Notes: generated by a model not told the origin, from the sequence alone. Positions 1-7,435 are shown, numbered from the stretch's first letter. The stretch: DNA of 9,245 nt from an uncultured Prevotellaceae bacterium (GCA_900556245.1 USOC01000028.1:1-9245), one strand, 5' to 3'. Numbers and translations are program-made.

Positions 1-309
1 ATCGTTGCTGCCCGCAAGGAAAAAGGCGCTGAGAACTGGTTTGTCGGAGGTGTGACAAACGGCGACAGCCGTACGATGCCGCTCGACTTCTCATTCCTTG
101 ACAAGAATCGCAAATATGTAGCTACGGTATATGCTGACGCCAAGGATGCCGATTATGCGACAAACCCTGAGAAGTATGTCATCACGCGGGGCATTGTCAC
201 CTCAAAGGATGCAGTGAAGATTTTCATGGCGCGAGGAGGAGGCTTCGCCATCAGCCTTTTCCCAGCTACCGACGCTGACAAGAGCTTGAAAAAACTCAAA
301 CTGAAATAA
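1..309 (+). CDS. Glycoside hydrolase family 97, C-terminal fragment
   Basis: The last 102 residues of a protein that begins left of the window. The reading frame is open from base 1 and ends at TAA 307-309. The segment resembles the C-terminal beta-sandwich domain of GH97 enzymes (alpha-glucosidase or alpha-galactosidase, SusB-like). It has ENWFVGGVTNGDSRT near the start, then LDFSFLD, a VYADAKDADYATNP stretch, and a final GGGFAISLFP strand; this succession of an NWFVGG strand, a D-A-D-Y loop and a GGG-A-I strand is typical of the family. GH97 enzymes are usually periplasmic and act on glycan oligosaccharides in Bacteroidetes polysaccharide degradation. The catalytic barrel is outside the window, so retaining or inverting mechanism and substrate cannot be told. 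A terminator follows within 25 bases, so this is the last gene of its transcript. Confidence 0.8.
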   Translation: MVAARKEKGAENWFVGGVTNGDSRTMPLDFSFLDKNRKYVATVYADAKDADYATNPEKYVITRGIVTSKDAVKIFMARGGGFAISLFPATDADKSLKKLKLK

Positions 310-330
310 GGCAAGTTTTGCTTGTGAAAA

Positions 331-372
331 GAGGCGGGAGTCGTGTGAAGGCATGGCTCCTGCTTCATTTTT
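331..372 (+). terminator. Intrinsic terminator after the GH97 gene
   Basis: A 12-bp stem pairs 331-342 (GAGGCGGGAGTC) with 355-366 (GGCTCCTGCTTC) around a 12-base loop, followed by ATTTTT at 367-372 and preceded by AAAA. Three of the pairs are G-U wobbles that form only in the plus-strand RNA, so the structure belongs to the GH97 transcript and not to a minus-strand one. Confidence 0.7.
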
Positions 373-543
373 GTGAAATGGATATTGTAGCAGGTGAGCA
401 GGAATGAAGGAACCTAAGGGCGTTAATTCGGGGTCTTTTGCAGTGGCCTGCATACTCTCCCGGATTCTTTTCTGTAGGTTCGGTCTTGTTCGTGGTGTGC
501 TGTCCAGAGAATAACAGAGCGTCCAGATGAGGTTTTGCGTTAG
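373..543. other. Gene-free stretch between GH97 and the lipoprotein gene
   Basis: About 170 bases between two terminators. Short open frames exist here on the minus strand, but they run antisense into the GH97 gene and have no recognisable protein character. I see no tRNA, repeat or convincing promoter in it. Confidence 0.5.
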
Positions 544-585
544 AAAACCGGCGGGGTGGAATTCCTGGAATCCGCCCCGCCGGTT
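544..585 (-). terminator. Strong GC-rich hairpin ending the lipoprotein gene
   Basis: Inverted repeat 546-560 (AACCGGCGGGGTGGA) with 571-585 (TCCGCCCCGCCGGTT) around a 10-base loop. Read on the minus strand it lies 25 bases past the stop at 610 and runs into TTTT (547-544), so it fits as the terminator of the lipoprotein gene. The one imperfect pair (557/574) is a U-G wobble in plus-strand RNA but an A-C mismatch in minus-strand RNA; the plus side lacks a T-run. It may work in both directions. Confidence 0.6.
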
Positions 586-609
586 AGTATTGTCAAATCT
601 GTAAATTCC

Positions 610-1418
610 TTATTTTTCAATCTGGAAATGTTTGGATGCCAAGCGATAGTTGTCGACGAACACTTCCACCAGATAGTCGCCTTTCGAAAGGGCGGTGTTC
701 ACGTTGTGATAGACGGTGAGAGAATGTTCTTTCTGGTCATATTCGAGGACTTTCTTCTCTGAGTAGGGAACATTTCCGCCTTCGAACGGAAAACTTCGGT
801 TACCTCCGAGGACAGTGCCTTCCGGACTGACGATGCGTACATAGAACGTCTTTTCACCAACCGGAGTAGAGTTGTTTTGCGGGATGGTAAATGACACGAT
901 GAGCTGGCGCGCTTTGCTGATTCGTTTCTCAAGTTTGCCCTTTGAGACTGCAGCTTTTCGTTGATGTCCCGCAATTCTGAATTTTCTTTGCCGAGCGAGT
1001 CGATGACAGCAACGTAGTGACGCAGAAGTCCCTTAAGCGTCGATATTTCGTTTTGCAGTTCGGAGATGCGCTTGCGATTGGTGGTTTTTACCATTTTAAG
1101 TTCAGCAAGGAGCTTTTCGACCTTGTCTTTCGCTTGAGAGTATTGCTCAAGGAGCGAGTCGTTCTGGAGATATTGCGCTTGGTTTTCATACTGCAGAAAC
1201 TCTTGGTTAAGCGATTCATATTCACCCGTCAGTTGCAGCTTTTCATTGGCAAGTTTCAGTGAATCGAGTTGCTGCTGCATTTTTTCTTTATCCGAACTGC
1301 CACAAGAAGCAAGGCTCAGTGCAAGCAGTCCGACCAGTGCGAGCACAACGAGGAGTCCGCCAATTTTGACAAGGCGTTGAGCTCTTTTCATTTCCTTTTT
1401 ATTGTCTTCTTGATTCAT
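610..1418 (-). pseudogene. Coiled-coil lipoprotein gene, broken by a frameshift
   Basis: The first frame runs from ATG at 1418. It gives a basic N-terminus, a hydrophobic segment (residues 20-36) and a lipobox LASC with Cys39 followed by GSS, i.e. a signal-peptidase-II lipoprotein. A charged coiled coil follows, about residues 44-160 (LDSLKLANEKLQL, KDKVEKLLAELK, SELRDINEKLQSQ). After about residue 159 this frame becomes basic nonsense. The sensible sequence continues in the neighbouring frame as KGKLEKRISKARQLIVSFTIP, then a probable beta-sandwich domain (GEKTFYVRIVSPEGTVLGG, KGDYLVEVFVDNYRLASKHF) to the stop at 610. One missing A in the CAAAGGG run near 939-944 explains the break; restored, the product is about 270 residues. 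An in-frame ATG at 1391 is an alternative start with a more usual signal peptide. The overall form resembles Bacteroidales envelope proteins of unassigned function. It could be a true pseudogene or a sequencing error; I cannot name a function. Confidence 0.75.
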
Positions 1419-1477
1419 AATCTTTTAATCTTTCTGTCGTTTGAATTGATGACTTTTCGAAGCCGAAAAATATGTCG

Positions 1478-1509
1478 CAAATATAGTGTAAATGGAGGGA
1501 ACCTGCAAA
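1478..1509 (-). promoter_or_regulatory. Bacteroidetes-type promoter for the lipoprotein gene
   Basis: On the minus strand, TTTG (1509-1506), a 20-base spacer, then TATATTTG (1485-1478). This matches the Bacteroidetes primary-sigma consensus TTTG-N19-21-TAnnTTTG exactly. Transcription would start near 1473, giving a leader of roughly 55 bases before the ATG at 1418. The intact promoter argues that the gene was active until recently, or is intact in reality. Confidence 0.65.
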
Positions 1510-1611
1510 AATAAAAAATATTTTATCTCTTGGGGGGAAACAGCACGGGGGCAATCCGGAGAAAATGTTTTAAATTTGTTTGAATCCTTTGTTTTTTGGG
1601 TGGCGTGATTG

Positions 1612-1641
1612 TTTGCAGTTGGTAAAAAAATCGTAAATTTG
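1612..1641 (+). promoter_or_regulatory. Probable promoter of the mgtC-like gene
   Basis: TTTG at 1612-1615, an 18-base spacer, then TAAATTTG at 1634-1641, which fits the Bacteroidetes -33/-7 form with a spacer one base short. Predicted start of transcription is about 1645-1647, only a few bases before the ATG at 1649. A second TAAATTTG box lies at 1571-1578 but has no TTTG at the right distance upstream. Confidence 0.5.
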
Positions 1642-1648
1642 CATTGAT

Positions 1649-2389
1649 ATGGAACTGTTGTCGATTTCAGAACTGTCTGAAATGTACTGTCGGCTGATTG
1701 ACACTTCAGACGTCAATTTGTTTAACTCTGTGGTTAAGCTTGTCTTGAGTGCGCTTTTAGGCAGCGTCATCGGGTTTGAGCGCAAGAGTAAAGGGCAGAA
1801 TGCCGGGGTCGGTACGTTTGCACTGATTTCCGTTGGCGCGACTTTGGCAATGATTCTTTCCATCTATATTCCCCAAGAATACTTAGGTTTGAAAAACGGC
1901 GATCCCGGGCGAATTGCAGCTCAGGTCATAACCGGAATCGGATTTCTCGGTGCCGGAACGATAATCCAGATGAAAGGCTCGATTAAGGGGCTTACTACGG
2001 CTGCGGGCATTTGGCTTGTGGCGATGATTGGAATGGCTGTCGGTGCAGGGCTCTATGCGGCCGGAATGATTGCAACGGGGTTGATGCTTGTGGTGTTGGT
2101 CTATTTTGCCGGCTACGAGCAGCATGTCAATATCGGATGGAAAAGCAAAACTATCCGTTTGGAATTTCATAGTCTTGAGGTAGACCTCCAGCAGGTTCGT
2201 CGGACACTTGGCGGATTTAATGTGCGTGTGGTCGATGTGTTTATGCGTCAGGATTTTGATTCATCTTCGACTGTTCTTAATCTTGTTGTGCAAATGAAAG
2301 CCAACACTGATTTGGAGAGTCTTTTTAAGGCTGTAAGGCAGTTGGCTCATGTCAAATCAGTAATGTTAGATAGTGATTTCAGGGTATGA
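1649..2389 (+). CDS. MgtC/SapB family membrane protein
   Basis: 246 residues. The N-terminal half is the MgtC/SapB membrane domain: GSVIGFERKSKGQNAG (38-53, the G-x-x-x-G-x-E-R signature), a helix at 54-74, DPGRIAAQVITGIGFLGAGTI (85-105) and GLTTAAGIW (114-122), then a hydrophobic segment at 124-153. Residues about 165-246 form a soluble alpha/beta tail of the ACT-like type seen in longer family members. The protein sits in the inner membrane. MgtC of Salmonella is tied to low-Mg2+ and acid survival and acts on the F1Fo ATP synthase, but most environmental homologues have no assigned role and the same role should not be assumed here. It overlaps the antiporter gene by ATGA, so the two are probably co-transcribed and translationally coupled. 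ATG 1649 gives a very short leader; ATG 1682 (residue 12), still ahead of the first membrane helix, is an alternative start. Confidence 0.88.
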   Translation: MELLSISELSEMYCRLIDTSDVNLFNSVVKLVLSALLGSVIGFERKSKGQNAGVGTFALISVGATLAMILSIYIPQEYLGLKNGDPGRIAAQVITGIGFLGAGTIIQMKGSIKGLTTAAGIWLVAMIGMAVGAGLYAAGMIATGLMLVVLVYFAGYEQHVNIGWKSKTIRLEFHSLEVDLQQVRRTLGGFNVRVVDVFMRQDFDSSSTVLNLVVQMKANTDLESLFKAVRQLAHVKSVMLDSDFRV

Positions 2390-4695
2390 TGGATTTATGT
2401 CAGACTAATATGTTGCACCATTACGGTTGCCTGCTTTCCGCGAGTCAGCCGGTGGCGGAATCGGTAGAAGCCGGACATGCTGTAGAGACGGGATTGATTT
2501 CCGACTTGGGCTTGATTCTGGTAGTTGCCGGTATCACGACCGTGCTCTTTCGCCGATTGAAGCAGCCGGTCGTGTTGGGATATATACTTGCAGGTTTTCT
2601 TGTCGGTCCGCATTTCGGTTACTTCCCTACAGTTGTTGAAGAGGCAAGTATCGACGTGTGGGCTGAGTTGGGAATCATTTTCCTGCTTTTTTCGTTGGGG
2701 CTTGAATTCAGCTTCAAGAAATTGCTGCATGTTGGAGGGTCGGCTGCCACAACGGCGCTTGTGATAGTCATCGGAATGATGACTACCGGTTTTCTGGCCG
2801 GACGTTTGATGGACTTTTCAAACATAAGCAGTTTGTTTCTTGGCGGTATGCTTTCGATGTCGTCGACAACCATCATTTTAAAGGCATTGACCGACTTGGG
2901 AATGACTCATCGAAGGTTTGCGCCTCAGGTGCTTGCAGTATTGATTGTGGAAGACTTGTTTGCGGTGATTATGATGGTGATGCTTTCGTCAATTGCCATC
3001 AACAACAGCGTATCCGGTGAAGATATGCTTTGGAGCATCGGCAAATTGTCGTTTTTTCTTATTTTATGGTTTTTGGTCGGCGTTTACGTCATACCATCGT
3101 TCCTTAAGCGGCAGCGTCGGTTTTTGACCGGAGAACTACTGCTGGTGTTCGCTGTTGGCCTTTGTTTCCTGATGGTCATATTTTCCTCTTATTCCGGTTT
3201 TTCCACAGCTTTGGGTGCTTTTGTAATGGGGTCTATTCTTGCCGGGACCAGCGAGGCGGAGCGTATCGGCAAAGTTGTTGCGCCGGTCAAAGATCTCTTC
3301 GGAGCAATCTTTTTCGTGTCGGTAGGAATGATGGTCGATCCGCAGATAATTTCGGAATATACAATACCTATTTTAGCATTGTCGCTGGTGGTGATTGTCG
3401 GCATGATTCTGTTTGGAACGTTGGGTATGCTGCTTACCGGGCAACCGCTGCGTATCGCTATTGAGTCTGGTTTTTCGCTGACGCAGATTGGTGAATTCTC
3501 GTTTATTATCGCCACTTTGGGTATGTCGCTCGGCGTCATAGACAATAATTTGTATCCGATTATTGTGTCTGTCTCGGTTGTGACAACCTTTTTTACCCCA
3601 TACTTTATAAAACTCTCCGATCCTTTCAGCCGGTGGGCAGAACGCAAGATGCCGGCAAGGATAATGGCTCTTATTAACCGCTATTCTCAAGGAGCAGCCC
3701 GTAATGAGTCGGAAATAAAGACCTTATGGAAGCAGGTAGTGAAGCGCAACATTTGGAGAGTGCTTCTTTATTCAGTTATTCTTCTTGCACTGATTCTTTT
3801 GTCAAGGAAAGTGATTTTCCCGTTTCTTCTTGATGGATTGGGAACATTTTGGGGAAATATAGTTTCTACTGCCATCACCTTGTTGTTTATGGCTCCATTC
3901 TTGTTGGCTCTTTGTTATCCCGGAACGAAGCGCTGGGAACGGGAAAAGTTGCAACGCAGTGTCAACTCAAATATGCCAGTCATCGCCATGCGCCTTGTGC
4001 GAGTCATGATTGCTTTCGGATTCCTGCTTTTCTTCCTGTTGACAGTCTATTCCCATATTCTTGTCTTGACGGTTTCGACGGCGTTGCTTCTGTTCGTAAT
4101 GCTATATTTTTCGAAATCTGTCAAGCGGCATATGAGTCACATTGAAACGGTGTTTATCGATAACCTTAATGAACGGGAGTTGCGTCGTAGTGGGAAAAAC
4201 AATAATCTTGTCAGCGACATGCATTTGGCGTTTGTCAGTGTCGGTTATAACTGTCCCTTTGTAGGGGAGAGGTTGGCTGACTCTAATTTCGGCCGGCGGT
4301 TTGGACTGAACGTGGTCAGCATCCAACGAGGAGAGCGGTTGATTCCCATACCGACCGGATCGATGCGCATCTTTCCGGGAGATACGTTGGGAGTGGTTGG
4401 TACGGATGAACAGATACAGAAGCTGCTGACAATCATAGAGCAGGCAGATAAGGATGCTCCTCAGGCAGAAGCTGAGGTAAAGATGGATTTTACGAGCATT
4501 GTGCTGACTGCCGGTTCGCCGGTTGTCGGCAAGCCGGTCGGAGAACTTGACTTGCGCGGGCGTTATTCGGCTATGCTTGTTTCTATCGAACGGAAGGACG
4601 GTGTGTTTGAAAAGCCGACAGCAGAATCTGTACTCCAACCTGGAGACAATATCTGGGTGGTAGGCGACAAGCAATTGATCAGGCAACTTAGTTAA
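2386..4695 (+). CDS. CPA2-type cation:proton antiporter with two RCK_C domains
   Basis: 769 residues. Residues about 35-410 form a Na+/H+ exchanger (KefB/CPA2) domain with about 12 hydrophobic segments: GFLVGP (70-75), GIIFLLFSLGLEF (96-108), the conserved acidic pair VLIVEDLFAV with E189-D190 in the ion-binding helix, and IGEFSFII (368-375). A basic linker leads to four further hydrophobic segments (about 455-475, 487-511, 535-555, 557-577). Two cytoplasmic TrkA_C/RCK_C domains follow (about 612-686 and 700-769); each ends in the typical PGD-x-(L/I)-x-V-V-G turn. No nucleotide-binding RCK_N (Rossmann GxGxxG) domain is present, unlike KefB/KefC, so glutathione/NAD control of the KefC kind is not expected. 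It probably exchanges K+ or Na+ for H+ across the inner membrane; the cation cannot be decided from sequence. ATG 2386 overlaps the upstream stop by four bases and is followed directly by a second ATG at 2389; either could start. ATG 2410 is also possible. Confidence 0.88.
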   Translation: MMDLCQTNMLHHYGCLLSASQPVAESVEAGHAVETGLISDLGLILVVAGITTVLFRRLKQPVVLGYILAGFLVGPHFGYFPTVVEEASIDVWAELGIIFLLFSLGLEFSFKKLLHVGGSAATTALVIVIGMMTTGFLAGRLMDFSNISSLFLGGMLSMSSTTIILKALTDLGMTHRRFAPQVLAVLIVEDLFAVIMMVMLSSIAINNSVSGEDMLWSIGKLSFFLILWFLVGVYVIPSFLKRQRRFLTGELLLVFAVGLCFLMVIFSSYSGFSTALGAFVMGSILAGTSEAERIGKVVAPVKDLFGAIFFVSVGMMVDPQIISEYTIPILALSLVVIVGMILFGTLGMLLTGQPLRIAIESGFSLTQIGEFSFIIATLGMSLGVIDNNLYPIIVSVSVVTTFFTPYFIKLSDPFSRWAERKMPARIMALINRYSQGAARNESEIKTLWKQVVKRNIWRVLLYSVILLALILLSRKVIFPFLLDGLGTFWGNIVSTAITLLFMAPFLLALCYPGTKRWEREKLQRSVNSNMPVIAMRLVRVMIAFGFLLFFLLTVYSHILVLTVSTALLLFVMLYFSKSVKRHMSHIETVFIDNLNERELRRSGKNNNLVSDMHLAFVSVGYNCPFVGERLADSNFGRRFGLNVVSIQRGERLIPIPTGSMRIFPGDTLGVVGTDEQIQKLLTIIEQADKDAPQAEAEVKMDFTSIVLTAGSPVVGKPVGELDLRGRYSAMLVSIERKDGVFEKPTAESVLQPGDNIWVVGDKQLIRQLS

Positions 4696-4718
4696 AAACA
4701 GATATATAACTTTTTAGT

Positions 4719-6254
4719 ATGCATCAGAAAATAATTATCTTGGACTTCGGTTCGCAGACGACGCAACTCATCGGACGGCGTGTCAGAGAGTTAAATGTCT
4801 ATTGTGAAATCGTTCCCTACAACAAGATGCCGGTTGACGATCCGTCGGTAATCGGTGTGATTCTTTCCGGCAGTCCTTTTTCTGTCTATGACGAGAAGGC
4901 GTTTAAAATAGACTTGGCGGAAATAAGAGGTAAGTATCCGTTATTGGGTATTTGCTATGGTGCTCAGTTCATTTCCTACATCAACGGAGGTAAGGTTGAA
5001 CCAGCCGGAAGCCGTGAATACGGCCGTGCACATTTGTCTGCTATTGACAAAAATAATCCTTTGTTGACCGGGTTGTCTGACAATTCGCAGGTATGGATGA
5101 GTCATGGCGACACCATTACGGCCATACCCGAAAATTTCCGGATAATCGCGTCGACCGACAAGGTGTCTGTTGCCGCTTATCAGATTCTGGACGAGCAGGT
5201 GTGGGGGGTTCAATTCCATCCGGAGGTATTCCATTCGGAAGAAGGAACCTTGTTGTTGAAAAATTTCGTCGTAGACATCTGCGGTGCGAATCAGGATTGG
5301 AGTGCGGCTTCGTTTATTGAGACCACTATTGAAAATCTTAAAGCGACACTTGGCAATGACAAGGTTGTGCTTGGATTGAGCGGCGGTGTCGATTCCTCTG
5401 TAGCTGCCGTGCTCCTTAATCGAGCAATCGGGAAGAATCTCACTTGCATCTTTGTCGACCACGGATTGCTTCGCAAAAATGAGTTTGCTAATGTGATGCA
5501 CGACTATGAGTGCCTCGGTTTGAATGTGATTGGAGTAGACGCATCAGAAAAATTCTTCCGTGAACTGGAGGGAGTGACTGATCCGGAGCGCAAACGTAAG
5601 ATTATCGGAAAAGGTTTTATTGATGTTTTCGACGAGGAGGCGCATAAAATAAAGGATGTGAAATGGTTGGCGCAAGGTACCATTTATCCAGACTGTATCG
5701 AGTCGTTGTCTATTACCGGAACAGTCATCAAGAGTCACCACAATGTAGGAGGTTTGCCTGAAAAGATGAACTTGAAGCTTTGTGAACCTCTTCGTTTGCT
5801 CTTCAAGGATGAGGTGCGCAACGTCGGTCGTGAACTTGGCATGCCCGAGCATCTTATTTCGCGTCATCCTTTCCCCGGACCGGGTTTGGCTGTGCGCATT
5901 TTGGGTGATATCACACGCGAGAAGGTGGAAATCCTTCAAAATGCTGATGATATTTTCATTCAGGCACTTCGCGACTGGAATCTTTATGATACGGTGTGGC
6001 AGGCAGGTGCCGTTCTGTTGCCGGTGCAAAGTGTTGGCGTGATGGGTGATGAACGTACTTATGAGCGTGCTGTTGCGCTACGTTCGGTGACCAGTACTGA
6101 CGCAATGACCGCCGATTGGGCGCATCTTCCGTATGAATTCCTTGCTAAGGTTTCGAACGATATTATCAACAAGGTGAAGGGAGTGAATCGTGTATGCTAT
6201 GATATATCCTCTAAGCCGCCTGCAACTATTGAGTGGGAATATATTGCTGAATGA
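4719..6254 (+). CDS. guaA: GMP synthase (glutamine-hydrolysing)
   Basis: 511 residues, the full usual length. It converts XMP, ATP and glutamine to GMP, the last step of guanine nucleotide synthesis, in the cytoplasm. The N-terminal class I glutamine amidotransferase domain (about 1-190) has the oxyanion-loop region [10 protein letters not shown], the nucleophile Cys79 in GICYGAQ, and the His167/Glu169 pair in VQFHPEVFH. The ATP pyrophosphatase domain has the PP-loop LSGGVDSS (220-227), IFVDHGLLR and [11 protein letters not shown]. The dimerisation domain has [14 protein letters not shown] (383-396) and the hallmark C-terminus KPPATIEWE (499-507). All key residues are present. It lies 23 bases after the antiporter gene with no terminator between, so read-through is likely. 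I see no riboswitch in the gap and no good Bacteroidetes promoter close by. Confidence 0.98.
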   Translation: MHQKIIILDFGSQTTQLIGRRVRELNVYCEIVPYNKMPVDDPSVIGVILSGSPFSVYDEKAFKIDLAEIRGKYPLLGICYGAQFISYINGGKVEPAGSREYGRAHLSAIDKNNPLLTGLSDNSQVWMSHGDTITAIPENFRIIASTDKVSVAAYQILDEQVWGVQFHPEVFHSEEGTLLLKNFVVDICGANQDWSAASFIETTIENLKATLGNDKVVLGLSGGVDSSVAAVLLNRAIGKNLTCIFVDHGLLRKNEFANVMHDYECLGLNVIGVDASEKFFRELEGVTDPERKRKIIGKGFIDVFDEEAHKIKDVKWLAQGTIYPDCIESLSITGTVIKSHHNVGGLPEKMNLKLCEPLRLLFKDEVRNVGRELGMPEHLISRHPFPGPGLAVRILGDITREKVEILQNADDIFIQALRDWNLYDTVWQAGAVLLPVQSVGVMGDERTYERAVALRSVTSTDAMTADWAHLPYEFLAKVSNDIINKVKGVNRVCYDISSKPPATIEWEYIAE

Positions 6255-6288
6255 CGGTAGCTCATTTATTTGAGTTGCCGCCATTTTT
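6255..6288 (+). terminator. Probable intrinsic terminator directly after guaA
   Basis: A 10-bp stem pairs 6255-6264 (CGGTAGCTCA) with 6271-6280 (TGAGTTGCCG), loop TTTATT, followed by CCATTTTT ending at 6288. It starts on the first base after the guaA stop. Its two wobble pairs (6258/6277 and 6260/6275) form only in plus-strand RNA, which agrees with use after guaA. The three-base gap before the T-run makes it moderate in strength. Confidence 0.55.
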
Positions 6289-6322
6289 AATGTTTAACTT
6301 CGAAAATTCAATAGAAATAATT

Positions 6323-6775
6323 ATGACTATATTAAAAGAAGGTTGTCCCGTTGCGCTTTGTAGTGACCATGCGGGCTTTGAGACGAAAATGGCTGTCATT
6401 GCATATTTCGAATCGGAAGGTATTGCGTATAAAGACTTCGGTACATATTCTACCGATAGTTGCGACTATCCCGATTTTGCGCATCCTTGTGCAGCGGCTG
6501 TTGAAAAAGGAGAATGCTATCCTGGCATTGCTGTCTGTGGCAGTGGCGAAGGAATCAGCATGACGCTCAACAAGCATCAGGGCATACGATGCGCTCTTTG
6601 TTGGAAGCCGGAAATTGCATCATTGGCGCGTCAGCATAATGATGCGAATGTGTTGTCTATGCCGGGGCGTTTTGTTACAAACGAAGAGGCTCTTGAAATA
6701 GTCCGTACATTCCTGTCTACGGCTTATGAAGGAGGCCGTCACCAGCGTCGTATCGATAAAATTCCGGTAAAATAA
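6323..6775 (+). CDS. rpiB: Ribose-5-phosphate isomerase B
   Basis: 150 residues from ATG 6323, the usual RpiB/LacAB length. It interconverts ribulose-5-phosphate and ribose-5-phosphate in the non-oxidative pentose phosphate pathway. Visible signatures are ALCSDHAGFE (11-20, with Asp15-His16), DYPDFAHP (48-55), the catalytic cysteine Cys72 in VCGSGEGISMTLNK (71-84) with GIRCALC, HNDANVLSMPGRF (105-117) and GGRHQRRI near the end, which supplies phosphate-binding arginine and histidine. An in-frame ATG at 6251 overlaps the guaA stop and would add 24 residues (start [12 protein letters not shown]). That extension does not belong to the family and would span the guaA terminator hairpin, so 6323, preceded by an A-rich leader (AATAGAAATAATT), is preferred. 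The family also includes sugar isomerases of the LacAB type; RpiB is the likelier call. Confidence 0.92.
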   Translation: MTILKEGCPVALCSDHAGFETKMAVIAYFESEGIAYKDFGTYSTDSCDYPDFAHPCAAAVEKGECYPGIAVCGSGEGISMTLNKHQGIRCALCWKPEIASLARQHNDANVLSMPGRFVTNEEALEIVRTFLSTAYEGGRHQRRIDKIPVK

Positions 6776-6789
6776 GGCACTCAAAGGGT

Positions 6790-6830
6790 GACACAAAAAA
6801 AGAGGCTTGGAAAGCCTCTTTTTTTGTGTC
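6790..6830. terminator. Bidirectional terminator between rpiB and ompH
   Basis: A perfect 19-bp inverted repeat pairs 6790-6808 with 6812-6830 around the loop GGA. The GC core (AGAGGCTT/AAGCCTCT) is flanked by an A7 tract on one arm and a T7 tract on the other, so each strand reads as stem followed by a U-run. It lies between two convergent genes, 15 bases after rpiB and 21 bases past the ompH stop, and should end both transcripts. Confidence 0.9.
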
Positions 6831-6850
6831 GATATATTTTCTATCCCAAC

Positions 6851-7396
6851 TTATTTAGCCGGTGTGTTGGTCGGAGCCGGTGTTGCCGGTGCATCTTTTA
6901 AGTTGAGTTTCTGTTTTACAAGTGGAGTTACGTCGACAGCGTCTTTGCCCGTGTAGACAATTGAAGGAGACGTAAGATCAAAGATGTATGTGAATCCGTT
7001 TTCATCGCCTACTGCTTTAATGGCAGTCAGGATTTTTTCCTGAATCGGAGCCATCAGTGTCTGTTGTTGGCGTTGAAGATCTTGTCCGGCTACTTCTTGA
7101 AAGTTTTGGATTTTAGCTTGAAGTTCCTGAAGTTCTCCTTCACGGCGTTGTCTGATTGACTCTGGTGTGTCTTTTGCCAAAGCTTGGTACTCGGCAAGTT
7201 TCTTCTCAAATTCGCCTTGGAGGGCTTTAAATTCAGTGTCGTATTTCTTGGAAACTTCCTGAAGAGTAGTCTGTGCAGTCTTCACTTCCGGCATCAGCAT
7301 GAACACGTCTTGAGAGTTTACGCTACCGATTTTGTTTTGTGCGAAGAGGCACATCGGAGCAGCTAGTACAGCTGCAAGTAATAGTTTTTTAAGCAT
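6851..7396 (-). CDS. OmpH/Skp-family periplasmic chaperone (second copy)
   Basis: 181 residues from ATG 7396. An ATG at 7438 in the same frame would add 14 polar residues ahead of the signal peptide and is unlikely. The signal peptide is MLKKLLLAAVLAAPMCLFA with cleavage before Gln20. The mature protein has the Skp layout: a short strand (KIGSVNSQDVFMLMPEV), a long charged coiled-coil hairpin (about 40-110, ending ELQAKIQNFQEV and QRQQQTLMAPIQEKI), then GFTYIFD returning to the core. A 15-residue Ala/Pro/Thr-rich tail (KDAPATPAPTNTPAK) closes it. Skp-type chaperones hold unfolded outer-membrane proteins in the periplasm for the BAM complex. It lies 52 bases after the first ompH copy in the bamA group and ends at the shared terminator. 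Confidence 0.9.
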   Translation of the reverse strand: MLKKLLLAAVLAAPMCLFAQNKIGSVNSQDVFMLMPEVKTAQTTLQEVSKKYDTEFKALQGEFEKKLAEYQALAKDTPESIRQRREGELQELQAKIQNFQEVAGQDLQRQQQTLMAPIQEKILTAIKAVGDENGFTYIFDLTSPSIVYTGKDAVDVTPLVKQKLNLKDAPATPAPTNTPAK

Positions 7397-7435
7397 TTTG
7401 GTATTTATTGATTTGTTATTTTTTTGTTCTGTGTG

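Noticed and set aside
202..453. Minus-strand open frames covering the GH97 tail and the following gap
   Set aside because: They are antisense to the GH97 end, cross its terminator and show no protein-family character or start signal.
930..950. Programmed -1 ribosomal frameshifting in the lipoprotein gene
   Set aside because: The zero-frame codons UCU CAA AGG GCA do not form an X-XXY-YYZ slippery site, and lipoproteins of this kind are not known to use recoding. A base deletion is simpler.
4696..4718. Riboswitch or purine regulatory element before guaA
   Set aside because: The gap is only 23 bases and holds no structured aptamer.
6251..6322. N-terminal 24-residue extension of RpiB from ATG 6251
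   Set aside because: It exceeds the family length, has no RpiB character and crosses a terminator-like hairpin; 6323 gives the standard protein.
7337..7396. Lipoprotein reading of the second OmpH copy because of a Cys in its signal peptide (APMCLFAQ)
   Set aside because: The Cys lies inside the hydrophobic core with a poor lipobox, and an LFA/Q signal-peptidase-I site follows at the expected place.
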